From Leishmania mexicana MHOM/GT/2001/U1103 (taxonomy: Eukaryota > Euglenozoa > Kinetoplastea > Trypanosomatida > Trypanosomatidae), in the NCBI RefSeq assembly GCF_000234665.1, contig NC_018330.1, positions 679,274 to 743,273 on the forward strand: a stretch of 64,000 nt of DNA, in the 5' to 3' direction. Of the stretch, positions 52,781 to 62,569 are shown piece by piece. The translations under genes and the position numbers were made by a program. The notes below the pieces were generated by a model, which worked only from the letters and a program-made list of their open reading frames with translations, was not told where the DNA came from and did not search any database. How positions within the stretch are numbered: the first letter of the stretch is position 1; every line of letters begins with the position of its first letter.

Positions 52781-54964
52781 ATGGCCGATCTATCGAACCA
52801 GCAGTGGCGGGCGCTGGCGCAGGCTTACCCCTTTTATCTTGCCGGCAACGTGGGTGTCGGAGGCCCTGATAGTAATCGTTCGCCGGATCGCCAAGCTGGT
52901 CTCACTGAAGGCGAGCTTGTGGCCCCGTCACCGTCGTCGAGTGAGGAGTTTCTGCAATACGTCGTGCCACGAGTAGCGAAGGTCTTTCCCGAGGAGCTGC
53001 AGGCCTACGAACGGGCCAGGGGCCGTGGCGGCCAACCAGACCATCCCAACGGCGGCAGAGTTTGTCGTGCGTCGTCTCTGTCCGCAGCAGAGGCTGTGGA
53101 TGCCCTGCTCGTGTACTTGTTTAACTGCACCACCTCAGCGCTCTCGCGAGATTCATCAAAGAAGCAGCGCAGGCCCTTCGCGTCTGCATGCTTTGGGCCG
53201 CTCATCACGCCCCTCTCACGCCGCGAGCAACAACTGTTGGGCCTCTACCACCGTAAGCAAGAGCAGTACACCTACGTATTGAGCACTCAGCAACAACTCC
53301 TTGCGGCGTCCCAGCTCGCCGTGCAGGCATTGCAGGGAGTGAGTGGCCCCATCCTGGCATACAGGCAAAGGGGCATGAGCGCGTCGCAACGCGGTGCTGA
53401 GGAGAGCCTGGCCGCCTCCACCCGTGAGAGCGTTGTTTTTCCTGACAACCAGAAGCTATCGGCATGGCCGCCGCTGTCGCACGCGATGGTCAGCGGCGAC
53501 GGCACCTCTGTCTGCGCGGTACAAGCCGCGTCCTCATCACGTGTCCCAGCTGCGAGTGGTGTGAACAGCTGTGATGCCAGTCGTGCCTTTACGAGCACGC
53601 TAGCCAACGTCCCGTACGAGAGCCGCCCACGAGAGACGCCGGCAGTGGCGGCTTTGCCAGCGGATGGCTCATCCGTAGCCGGCACTTGGAGAGACCCCCC
53701 TTTTCTTCACGCCCGCACCGATACCGCGCCGGTGCTAATCACCATGAGCCGCTGTGCCGGCTGCCACGAGGTGGGTGGCGATCTGCTCATCTGCACTCAA
53801 TGTGAGGAGGTGCGCCACGAAGCCTGTGGCGGGCCGCACCCGCCAGGGCCCAGAACGGCCGACAAGAAGATACCCGCTATGAACGTCTGCAAGCGGTGCG
53901 CGAAAGCGCTGAACTTGTCCAGCAGCTCGTCGAGCCTTCGCAGCACCACGTCTTCGAGCGAGCGAGCGGAGCTGGATGAGTACTTCGGCTCCGATGACGA
54001 CGCCAGCAGCCTCTCCGGATTCATCGTGAACACCAGCGATGATGATGAGACGGAGGGGGACAGCCAGAGCGCTAATAACGACGGTGGCAGCGATGTGGAC
54101 AGCGCCAAGGGCAATGGGAAAGGTGGGAGGCGGCAGAAGAAGCATCAGTCAACGGGCGCGTCAGCACCGGCGCGGAAAGACCAGCATGTCAACAAGAACA
54201 GGAAGCGGAGGTCTGCCGCAGGTGCCACAGAGGCAGCGTCCGATGTGTCATCGGTGTCTTCAGCCGCCTCGGGGTCGTCATCGCGCATTTGGAGCCGTTC
54301 TGCGTCGCTCGACCGCGCCCTCGCAATGGCTGCAAAGGGAAAGAGCAAGAAGCACGACTCAGCCAAGAAAGTGCACGCTGTTGATGGCGAAGGTGATGCT
54401 GTGGCTTCGGCACCGCGGAATGAGGATCACGAGGGACAGCGACGAAAGCGGCGCCGCGTGCGCCACGAGGATGAGGAAGGTGGGCGCCGTCTGCACAAGC
54501 GCAGGCGCTCTGCTGCTGACACCAGTGATGCCTCTTCACTGACGTCGAGCACGTCCTCGGGCTCGTCATCGTTGGCGACCAAGAAGGTGCGGCCGCTGAG
54601 GCCACAGAAAGAGAAGGTGTCTTCGCAACACCAGAGAAGCGCACAGGTGCCACCGTCGCCGCAGCCTCAGGAGGAAGCGAGGCGGGTGCCCACATCTGGG
54701 GGTAAGGAGAGCACGACGCATTCGCCCGTAGACCGCCGCCGAGCAGAGCTGCTGTCGGCTCAGCCGCGTCGTTTAGCGGTGTTGGAGGACGAGGAAGAGC
54801 TCAGCGCGCTTGGCATCGCCTCATCTTCTGCATCCGGGACACCGCTGCAACCGCCACCGTTGTCGTCGAGGCGGCGCCAAAACGGCAGCGCTAACCGAAG
54901 TGCTGGCCGCAGACGCCTCATGAACGATGCCTCCTCTTCGTCCTCCAGCGACGACAGCAACTGA
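52781..54964 (+). CDS. PHD-finger protein
   Basis: A protein of 727 aa. A single C4HC3 zinc finger of PHD type is visible: C325, C328, C338, C341, H346, C349, C370, C373, with CAGCHEVGGDLLICTQC at its start. PHD fingers read histone tails or bind other proteins. The N-terminal region (1-200) is mostly helical and has the LLGLYHRKQEQYTYVLSTQQ segment. Everything after about 380 is Ser/Asp/Lys/Arg-rich and disordered, with several basic clusters (KNRKRRS, RRKRRRVRHEDEE, HKRRRS) that would serve as nuclear localisation signals, and a Ser-rich end (DASSSSSSDDSN). A nuclear chromatin-linked role is inferred. The start is the first ATG; the upstream in-frame codons have no ATG. Confidence 0.72.
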   Translation: MADLSNQQWRALAQAYPFYLAGNVGVGGPDSNRSPDRQAGLTEGELVAPSPSSSEEFLQYVVPRVAKVFPEELQAYERARGRGGQPDHPNGGRVCRASSLSAAEAVDALLVYLFNCTTSALSRDSSKKQRRPFASACFGPLITPLSRREQQLLGLYHRKQEQYTYVLSTQQQLLAASQLAVQALQGVSGPILAYRQRGMSASQRGAEESLAASTRESVVFPDNQKLSAWPPLSHAMVSGDGTSVCAVQAASSSRVPAASGVNSCDASRAFTSTLANVPYESRPRETPAVAALPADGSSVAGTWRDPPFLHARTDTAPVLITMSRCAGCHEVGGDLLICTQCEEVRHEACGGPHPPGPRTADKKIPAMNVCKRCAKALNLSSSSSSLRSTTSSSERAELDEYFGSDDDASSLSGFIVNTSDDDETEGDSQSANNDGGSDVDSAKGNGKGGRRQKKHQSTGASAPARKDQHVNKNRKRRSAAGATEAASDVSSVSSAASGSSSRIWSRSASLDRALAMAAKGKSKKHDSAKKVHAVDGEGDAVASAPRNEDHEGQRRKRRRVRHEDEEGGRRLHKRRRSAADTSDASSLTSSTSSGSSSLATKKVRPLRPQKEKVSSQHQRSAQVPPSPQPQEEARRVPTSGGKESTTHSPVDRRRAELLSAQPRRLAVLEDEEELSALGIASSSASGTPLQPPPLSSRRRQNGSANRSAGRRRLMNDASSSSSSDDSN

Positions 54965-55793
54965 GGAGCGTGTGATGGTGGTTATGAAGAACTCGACAGA
55001 GCTAGTTGCCAACTCTGTGGGGTGGCTGACAACTAGCCTCGCTTTCTCAACGCGCACACCCGACCCTCGCTGCGTGCAACATGAAGCGGAGTTATAGAAC
55101 TGTTTGTTCGGCTTCGTCTCGACGAGCATCGTGCGCTCACACCGGATGTGCGGCAACCCATGGGGTGGGCCGCAAGTGTCTGCCGCTGTTGACCCCCTTT
55201 TGCTGGATGCGCGCCTCCCACGGCATCGGCCCATCCCACATCCCTCTCATTTAATCGCATCAAGTGCACGCGGAGAGCCATCTAGCACCATCTCACATGA
55301 ACAAGCGAGCATGTCTAGAGTCAGCGCCATGCGGGGCGGCTCAGAGACGAAGCGGAGATGGCGCATGCGTTGCGGACATCCTCGCACCGCTTCCGTGTCC
55401 TTCTTGACGGCCTGCCCCGGGTGACAGCAGCCCACCTCGTCTGCAGAATGAGCTGAGGCGCACATGAAAGTGGCATTCTTCTACGTAGCCTTCCCCTTCA
55501 TTCTGCTCCAACCCTCCTCCCCCTCCTCCTCCCCCATCGCAAGCCTGTGCAGGGCTCTCCTTCCCTACTGACAGAGCACGCGATACCAAACACGCAGCCA
55601 ACTCGATCCGCCTCTCCCGTGCCCCAGTGTGTGGACGTGGACGTGGACGTGGACGTGCGCGTCAAGGGCATCTCTTTTTTTTTTGGTTCGTGCGGAGACC
55701 ACGAACACTGCCACTCACGCAGTGACACAGCCCTCCGCCACGGCCACTCGCAGTCTTCCCCCTTCCCCCGCCCTCTTTTCAGGTCTTGGCAGG
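54965..55793. other. Intergenic region, 0.8 kb
   Basis: No gene seen. The first 480 bp are non-repetitive with no convincing frame. A GTGGAC repeat lies at about 55631-55656. A CT-rich tract at 55755-55780 ends in an AG at 55781-55782. Confidence 0.55.
55757..55782 (+). promoter_or_regulatory. Strong SL trans-splice acceptor for the small basic protein
   Basis: An almost pure pyrimidine tract runs to the AG at 55781-55782, only 11 nt before the ATG at 55794. A later AG at 55790-55791 would leave just two leader nucleotides. Confidence 0.7.
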
Positions 55794-56078
55794 ATGGGGC
55801 GTAGCAACAATCAGCGTCGAAGAACCGCCAAGATGCGCGGAAAGCCGTTCATTCCTAAGACGGTGAAGAGCAAGGTACGCAACCAGAACCGCCGTATTAA
55901 GATTATGGCGGCCAAGAAGGACCCACGGCTGCACAAGAAGCTTTCCTACGACAAGGTCCAAACCAAGTCGGGAAAGATCACGCAGCGCAAGTTCCAGTCC
56001 GGTGGCTACAACAATAGCGGCAAGTTCGGCAAGGCAGCTGGAGCGAAGCGGAACGCTGCGAAGGGGAAGATAAAGTAG
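55794..56078 (+). CDS. Small highly basic protein, 94 aa, unknown
   Basis: The protein starts MGRSNNQRRRTAKMRGKPFI and is Lys/Arg-rich throughout with few acidic residues. It ends in Gly/Ala/Lys repeats (KAAGAKRNAAKGKIK). The middle, with KVQTKSGKITQRKFQSGGY, is not one I can assign. The composition is that of RNA-binding, nucleolar or ribosome-associated proteins. The first ATG after a strong splice acceptor sets the start and gives a very short 5' leader, as often seen in abundantly expressed small genes. Codon choice is GC-ending like the other genes here. No family is claimed. Confidence 0.7.
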   Translation: MGRSNNQRRRTAKMRGKPFIPKTVKSKVRNQNRRIKIMAAKKDPRLHKKLSYDKVQTKSGKITQRKFQSGGYNNSGKFGKAAGAKRNAAKGKIK

Positions 56079-56917
56079 CTCGACCGCTTCGGAGTAGAGA
56101 AGCGCTAAAGCGTGTGTGCGCGGGTGTTGTGTGCCATGGTGAGTTGGTGCTGCGTCTTGTACAGGGTCGATCCCTCTCTCTTCGCCTGCTCGTGCTTGCT
56201 TCCTTTGTTGTCGCGCGAGCGATGTCGCTGGCGACGACCACCGGCCTGTGATCTATGGGTGCGATGGACGATGCTGAGCAGAGAGAGAGACGGCGACAGG
56301 CGGCGGCGCTTGTGTGTGTGTACATGTGCGTGTATCACGTGTAACAGTATACTGTCAACGCACAAGACAAGAAGCAACGCGTGCCTTCCCCAGAAGAAAA
56401 AGTGAGGCGGGGTGGAAGGTGAAGGCAGAGGGACAGGGCACTCCAATAGGGAACGTAGGGCGGTGAAAGGGCGAGGATGGCGGCAAAGGGGGGGCAGGGA
56501 GGAGAGGAGCACACACCCACACCCGCAGAGGCACAGCGCAGAGGTCGTTGCCGAATCGCTGGCGGAAGGATCAACGCCACGGGGTAGCACGAAAACGGCC
56601 CTGTTTCTCTCACCACACCTATCCCATGCGGCTGGGATGCGTGCATCGATGGAGCGGGTCTGCTCAATCCGTGCTGTTCGACAATGAGGACCCCCCCCTC
56701 CTCCACCCAACCAGCTCTCTCCCTCCCTCACACGTATGCGAAGACGTTCATGACAGCGATGCGCTACCGCATCTCCATCTTTCTCTCCACCTCGCTTTCT
56801 GATGCAATGCTGCGCGCATATGTCTCTTCCTGCAGACACAGAGGGAGCGCCACGCGCCTACCCACTCACCACCTGCACTCACACACACACACAAGCGCTC
56901 CCTTGAATGAGCTGACG
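56079..56917. other. Intergenic region, 0.8 kb
   Basis: No gene seen. The downstream frame is open with an ATG from 56684, but that part encodes His/Thr/Ser-rich spacer. A tract ending tgtctcttcctgcag gives an SL acceptor AG at 56834-56835, and (CA)n lies at 56880-56893 in the leader. Confidence 0.5.
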
Positions 56918-59185
56918 ATGCTCGGTCGTACGTGGCTGCGACTGATCTCGCTGACGGAGGCGCAGCATTTGGTACTCGACGCGCAGGGGCAGCAGACCCT
57001 AGCTCCGCGCGTGCCTCTTCCACAGCTGCTCGCAGCGCTAGCGGAGCACTATCGGGCTGGTTGTGAGACGTTCACCAAAGCCGCACTGCAGCACGTTGTG
57101 CAGCTCGATCAGTCGGACGAGGACACGAGGCACATCGCGGCCGCGCGTCTTGCCGCGCCGTTGCCATCGAACCGTCCTTTGACAGATGTGGCCGGAGCGC
57201 AGCCACACGCCGCCGCACCTCCAGAAGCGCCGCCACACTTGATCACGGAGGTGCTGCGCGCCTACCCGCACACACCGGAAGTACGCGAGCGATGCTGTCG
57301 TTGCATTGCCAATATGTGCCAGCTCGGCGCTGATGCCCCCACCAGCAGTCAGCTCGTCCCTGCGGCCTGCCATAATGGCACCTGTGCAACCAACACACAG
57401 CCTCTGGCCGACGCCCTTGTCGCAGAGGGCGCTGTGGAGCTGGTGCTTGGGACTCTGGCCATAGCGCGTCGTCTCAGCTCCAAGGGCCGCTGCTGGACAG
57501 CCATGGCGATCCTCAACCTCATATGCATGTCTCATAACGGCGCCTCCCGGGCCACAGCTGCCGGTGCTGTCGATCACCTGGCCGAGTTCGTCTTGCTTCT
57601 ATTGGACAACGCGTCGCGTGCCTCCGATGCTTCCACTGCGGCGCCGATCCGCGGACTAGTCGAGGAGGCGACCATCGCCCTCGACGCCGCGCTTGGAGCG
57701 CTGACTGGCGTTCTAGCAGCTGAGGCGCCAGAGAACGCCAGCGGTATCTCGTTCAACTACGAGACAGCGAGCTACATCGCCGTCGACGCCATTGTGCGCT
57801 CAGTGTTGTTTGTGTCGGCGCTGATGGTGCGGGATGGCCGAAACGACGGGGCGTACGACGCCTCGCTCTTGTCACGTCGCCGCGGCGCGGTGCATTTCTC
57901 GAGTGCGTCCGGCACGCAGCAGACGGCCGTGGTCGTGCTGCTGCCGCTCCTGCACAAGGGCTGGATGGCGCTGCAGTCGGTGTGCAGCTGCCCGACCAAC
58001 CTGCCGATGGTCTTCGACGCCATTTACGAGGCTGCAAACACGAACCAGGAAAGCATGGTGGTGGCGAACGAGGCGGACGGGGGTACGGAGGAGGTCTTGC
58101 AGGTGACGGGGCAGACGGAGCGGCAGTACGTCGCGGCACTGTCGTGTCTCGTCGACGCGGCGTTGTTCTTGACGACAGAGCTGGAGGGGCTGGAGGCGAT
58201 CGGCGCGGATAAGCTGGCACGCCTGCAGAACGATGTCCGGCTGTACGTGATGGATGTCATGCAAGCCATGACGGCGTCGCGGAAGGATCTGACAAGCAGG
58301 GATGCCGCCGCTGCTTCAGCGAGTGCTGGGGGCGCCGGTGGAGACGCCGAGGAAGAGACGCAAGACAGCGCGACGGCTGACACTTCCACTGTGTACCCGA
58401 CGACGGCGGCGATGAGCGTGACGGACGTGCTGACGGCTGGCACGGTAAGCAACATGGCGTTGGCGTGTGCCGTCCGCCTCCACATCGAACACCAAGAGCG
58501 CCGCAGCGGGAGCGCGCACCAGGATCGTCATGGTACCCGCAGCGCGCACTCGCAGTGTCGCCGCGGCGTCCCTACTCCGTACACCGTCCGCGACTTTACG
58601 CTGCTTTCTAAGTCGCTTGCGGTATTGGCCAATGTGGCGGAGATTGGCGACGAGGCGGCGACGTCAGCCAACGCGGTTGCGGCTCTGCAGGCGATCCTGC
58701 AGGATGCGGCGGAGGGCGTCATGTCCTTGCCGTCAGCGTACGGGGCTGAGCTGGCGGAGCTCTTCAGACCCACCGAGAGCGCAGAGGACAATGCTGAGGC
58801 GCGTGACGGCGCACTCATTCACCCTGAGGACCGACTCTCTTTCCTGCAACAAGCGGCGCTGGTGGGGCAGGTGTATGCGGTGCTCTGGAGCACGCTGCGC
58901 ACCGCTCAGGGTGTGGCGACAGTGTCGCAGATGAGTGTGATGCAGACAGCCAAGGGGGTGCAGACGTCGCTGCGGGAGTCGTACCTGCCGGCGCTGGCAG
59001 CGGCGAGGGAACGGTTCGGCGCTCGCCCGGCTGCAGACGCCGCTGAGGAGGCAGCGAGTCCGGCGACTGTTTCGTGGGTAGCGAACACGGCTGAGGAGAC
59101 GGTAACCCGGCTGCTGAAGCTGTCGGACGAGCTCATCAGCAACATGCAGAGGCTGTCTGAAGGTACGCAACGCACCTCAGCGTGA
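56918..59185 (+). CDS. Armadillo-like helical repeat protein, unknown
   Basis: A protein of 755 aa from the ATG at 56918 (833 aa if the ATG at 56684 were used; the intervening sequence looks like spacer and holds a probable splice acceptor). It begins MLGRTWLRLISLTEAQHLVL. Helical segments such as VRERCCRCIANMCQLG, GRCWTAMAILNLICMSHNG, EATIALDAALGALTGVL and SKSLAVLANVAEIGDEAATS have the spacing and Ala/Leu/Asn pattern of armadillo-type repeats. There is a Ser/Ala/Glu-rich linker near residues 465-495 and a helical C-terminus. No catalytic motif, signal peptide or membrane helix is seen. Such proteins are usually binding scaffolds. It could be kinetoplastid-specific. I do not recognise a named orthologue. 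Confidence 0.7.
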   Translation: MLGRTWLRLISLTEAQHLVLDAQGQQTLAPRVPLPQLLAALAEHYRAGCETFTKAALQHVVQLDQSDEDTRHIAAARLAAPLPSNRPLTDVAGAQPHAAAPPEAPPHLITEVLRAYPHTPEVRERCCRCIANMCQLGADAPTSSQLVPAACHNGTCATNTQPLADALVAEGAVELVLGTLAIARRLSSKGRCWTAMAILNLICMSHNGASRATAAGAVDHLAEFVLLLLDNASRASDASTAAPIRGLVEEATIALDAALGALTGVLAAEAPENASGISFNYETASYIAVDAIVRSVLFVSALMVRDGRNDGAYDASLLSRRRGAVHFSSASGTQQTAVVVLLPLLHKGWMALQSVCSCPTNLPMVFDAIYEAANTNQESMVVANEADGGTEEVLQVTGQTERQYVAALSCLVDAALFLTTELEGLEAIGADKLARLQNDVRLYVMDVMQAMTASRKDLTSRDAAAASASAGGAGGDAEEETQDSATADTSTVYPTTAAMSVTDVLTAGTVSNMALACAVRLHIEHQERRSGSAHQDRHGTRSAHSQCRRGVPTPYTVRDFTLLSKSLAVLANVAEIGDEAATSANAVAALQAILQDAAEGVMSLPSAYGAELAELFRPTESAEDNAEARDGALIHPEDRLSFLQQAALVGQVYAVLWSTLRTAQGVATVSQMSVMQTAKGVQTSLRESYLPALAAARERFGARPAADAAEEAASPATVSWVANTAEETVTRLLKLSDELISNMQRLSEGTQRTSA

Positions 59186-60048
59186 GGCGCGTCAGCCGCC
59201 GACACTGCCGTTCTTCCCCCCTCCCAAGCTGCTGTTGGCGTCTGTCTCTCGCTCTTTCTCTGCGCTCCCGTCCCGTGGCCTTCTTTGTTTTGAGTCTAAA
59301 GCGCACGTTGAGTGCACTCGTTGTCGTCCTTCCTAACACCTCTGTGATACACACACACACACACACCAGCATGCATCGGCGAAGACGCAGCGGAAGCGCG
59401 CACAAAGCGCTGGGCCGCCAGTAGTGTGCGCACGACTACGCTGGCAGTAACACATATGCATACATACATACTCGGAGAGAGACACACACGCGTGCCATGC
59501 GTATATAGGAAAAGGGATGACGAGGCCGCAGGTTTGGATGACAGCACGATCATCGTCGTAGTTTTTGGGAAGAGGGAAGATGGATGGAGTCTGCAGGGCT
59601 GCGGGGAGCGGCCGAAGACGGGCATGACGTCTTTCCTCTCGTGTGTCTCTCTGTGTGTGTGTGGTCCTCTGTGCCTACCCACCCCTCTCTCTCGCTCTTT
59701 GGCGTTGTGGTTGCTTCGCCACACCTCTCCGCCTCTCCTTTTCCCTCGAGCCAACTACCACCTCCCACCTCTCCCCTCCTCCCTCCCTCCCTCCTCCCCT
59801 CATCACACACGCATACACGCCGTCCTTTCATCTGGCTCCGTCCTCAGCATCGGCGCGCCACTGTCCTTGTTTTGGGGCCTTCTCCTTTCTTTTGCTGTGC
59901 TTCTCTTTATTCCCACACAAGGCCTTCTTCAAGGATCGCGCCGTATCTGCCCGCCCTTGCCCTCATCTCCGCAACAGGGCACCTGTCAGGTGGTCAACGC
60001 GTACTCCCCCCCCCCACACGCGCATAGCCCGACGTACACGCGTCCACG
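59186..60048. other. Intergenic region, 0.9 kb
   Basis: No gene seen. (CA)n lies at 59350-59367. A CT-rich tract (about 59755-59845) leads to an AG at 59846-59847, the probable SL acceptor for the PQ-loop gene, giving a leader of about 201 nt with no upstream ATG. Confidence 0.55.
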
Positions 60049-61125
60049 ATGGAGGTGGTGAGAATCTGCTTTCAGATCGCGCTCGTTACCGTGCCCCACA
60101 TTGGCTACTGTGTGCAGCGTGCAGAAATTCACCGCACGCAGTCGTTTGCAGGCTACTCCCCCGTCGTGTCTCTCATCCTGCTGACAAGCAACACACTGCG
60201 CATCTACTATTATATTGGCCACCGCTTTCTTTTAGCCCTCCTCTTTCAGGCTATTGTCGGCGTTGCTGTGCACGGGGCACTTCTGTGCAAGATACTGGAG
60301 GTGCAAGTGCAGCATGTGCTGGACGCCCGGTCCGAGGACACATACGACGAGGACTCCGGCGCCATCATCGAGACTGCGGAAGCAGAGCCTCCAACAGTGG
60401 CACCGCCGTCTTCTGCGGCCGGCACTGGCGGGATGGCGGAAAAGCAAAACCAGACATGCAGCGACAGAGACGACACGACCCCCTCACTAAACACTGCCAC
60501 AACGCCTGCTGCGGAGTGGCCGGCCTCGTCGAGCGCGACGCACAACGAGTACGAGGGCTCGGGCGACGCGCCGCCATCGCTTGCCCCATCGGCTGGCATC
60601 AGGTGTGGGGGTTCCAAGTTTATGCGGGTCCTCTTCGGCATTGAGGACTGTATCGAAGCTCGCTTGCTTCGGAACACGCCGCCTCAGTTTGTCTACAACT
60701 ACGTCATCGCTTCTACCGCAGCGCTGGTGACGGCGCTGCTCTACTACGCTTCCATTCGCCGCGTCTGGGAGAACGCGGCTGAGGTGGTGGGGTATACGGC
60801 GCTCGGGATCGAGGCCCTATTAGTGCTCCCGCAGATTCTTCGCAACGCTCGGCGGCGCAGCACCGAAGGGCTCACTATGCTGCTCATCCTCACCTGGGTG
60901 TGCGGTGATATTATCAAGGTGATTTACTTTATCTATGCAAAACAGGCGCTGCCTTTTATTGTGTGCGGCTGCTTCCAGGTTTTTCTGGACATTGTGGTGG
61001 TGGCGCAGCTTGTGTACTACCGCCTGATTGTGAAGCGAGAGAGCGAGGTGCTCATCGAGGGCGACGACAGCGCTGATGGGCAATACGGCGACGGAACCGT
61101 GCCCGTGGTGGACTCGCTTGAGTAG
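60049..61125 (+). CDS. PQ-loop repeat membrane protein (SLC66A2/PQLC1-like)
   Basis: A protein of 358 aa. Two blocks of hydrophobic helices (about 1-85 and 215-335) are separated by a polar acidic/Ser/Thr loop of about 110 residues. Each block carries a PQ-loop-type motif: VTVPHIGYCVQRAEIHRTQS then FAGYSP in the first, where Gln is replaced by His, and LVLPQILRNARRRSTEGL in the second with the intact PQ. That half is followed by LTWVCGDIIKVIYF and a VCGCFQVFLDIVVV helix, as in the SLC66A2 (PQLC1) group. Members sit in Golgi, endosome or lysosome membranes; the yeast relative Any1 is linked to phospholipid flippase function. The start ATG is preceded by C-rich spacer and fits the first helix. 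Confidence 0.83.
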   Translation: MEVVRICFQIALVTVPHIGYCVQRAEIHRTQSFAGYSPVVSLILLTSNTLRIYYYIGHRFLLALLFQAIVGVAVHGALLCKILEVQVQHVLDARSEDTYDEDSGAIIETAEAEPPTVAPPSSAAGTGGMAEKQNQTCSDRDDTTPSLNTATTPAAEWPASSSATHNEYEGSGDAPPSLAPSAGIRCGGSKFMRVLFGIEDCIEARLLRNTPPQFVYNYVIASTAALVTALLYYASIRRVWENAAEVVGYTALGIEALLVLPQILRNARRRSTEGLTMLLILTWVCGDIIKVIYFIYAKQALPFIVCGCFQVFLDIVVVAQLVYYRLIVKRESEVLIEGDDSADGQYGDGTVPVVDSLE

Positions 61126-62569
61126 CGGAGCACGCCCACTCCAAGGGTGCTCTAGAGCGCAAAAGACAAGAGCGGAGGAGGTGGGGAGGGTACGAGGTGG
61201 CTCTGTAGCACATGGACATTGAGTGGCACGCTTGCTGAGCGAGCAAGGTAGCAATCTCTCTCCCCCTCCTCGTCCCTCAGCCCTTTGGCGTGCGCAGCGG
61301 CGGTGATGTCACACGCGCGTGTCTCTCCTTCTTCACTTTCACGCAGGCATTGGCTGCATCCCACACACACACACACCACACACACACACGCACGCACGCA
61401 CGCACGCACGCACACGCACACACAGACACCAGCGCATTTCTTTGTTGCTGCACATCTTTTCTGAAGGTCGATTTATTCCTTTCGCTTGCCCGTTTTTGTG
61501 TGCATTTCTTTGTGGTACACTGCGGTGCGTGCCCGTCGTTTCCCTGTTCCCTTTTCTCTTTTGGTTGCTGCCTCACCTGCTCTCTCTCCTCCCCCACTCT
61601 TCTTCGTACGCAAACAGGCACGGACTGCGACATGGGCAGAACATAGCTACCGATACGCTGGCACCTCCCCCACCCTCCCTCCGTTCTGCATGTTCTGTCG
61701 GCTTGTCGCCCTCCTGCTGACCTCGCATCCCCCCCTCCCGGGGAGGGGGGGGGGGCTGTTTCAGTTCTATATATATATATATGCTTGCTCTCTCCCCCCT
61801 CCCCCTTTCTCTCCCTCTCTCTCTATATCTATTTATATATACCTAGGTATATGCTTTCGTTTTGATGCCCCCTTTTTTCTTTTTTTTCACTGCCTCGTCA
61901 GTAGACGGCGTGTGCGTGTGTGTGTGTGTGCCCCCGTCGAAGTCTGTGCTTGTATTTCTCTCCTTCTCTAGTTGATCTTCTTGCTTCTCTTGCTTCCCCA
62001 CACATTTTTTTTTCTATTTTACGCCACTGCGCCACGACCACAAGCCTGTGCGACGGCTGTGCGGTATGTGGTGTGGGTGTATCTCTGTGCAGGTGTGTGC
62101 AGACCATCAAGCAGGCAGCGAGAGAGCGAGGGCTGGTGGGGGAGGGGGACGTGGACGAGTTGATTCTACGCCCCTCCCCCTCCCCTTCACTCCTCTCCCC
62201 ACGCCGCCTGAGTCTAGAATAATGGAGCGCAGCAAATACGGGACCTGTTGGAGGAGCTGTTGCGCAGCTGCGCATGCGTGCGTGCACCTGAGTGTGTATG
62301 CATGCATGTCTCTTGTGCTTCTCTGTGCCTCGGCGCTCATGCACTCTTTTCTCAGATCACAGCTTGTCTACATCGCCTGCAGACATGCGCCATAGACACG
62401 CCCTCGCACACCCTCATGCACAAGCGTGGCGCCGACGCGCGGGGGTCGAAGACGGCAAGTCTCTCGCTTCCGACTCCCCATTCTCATCCCTCTTTCTCTT
62501 CTCTCTCCTGACGTGTGCAGCCATACCCCCCCCCCCCCCCACACACACACACACCTCTTTCTTGCCTCG
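61126..62569. other. Intergenic region, 1.4 kb
   Basis: No supported gene. It contains (CA)n(CACG)n, poly-G near 61747-61754, (TA)n at 61769-61781, poly-T and poly-C near 62526-62540. The tract ending ctctctcctgacgtgtgcag gives an SL acceptor AG at 62519-62520, 49 nt before the next ATG. Confidence 0.55.
61361..61428. repeat. (CA)n and (CACG)n microsatellite
   Basis: CA units interrupted once, then about five GCAC units, then CA again. Confidence 0.85.

Noticed and set aside
56684..56917. 78-codon N-terminal extension of the armadillo-like protein
   Set aside because: It has an ATG, but the DNA includes a pyrimidine tract, a splice acceptor and a CA repeat, and the translation looks like spacer.
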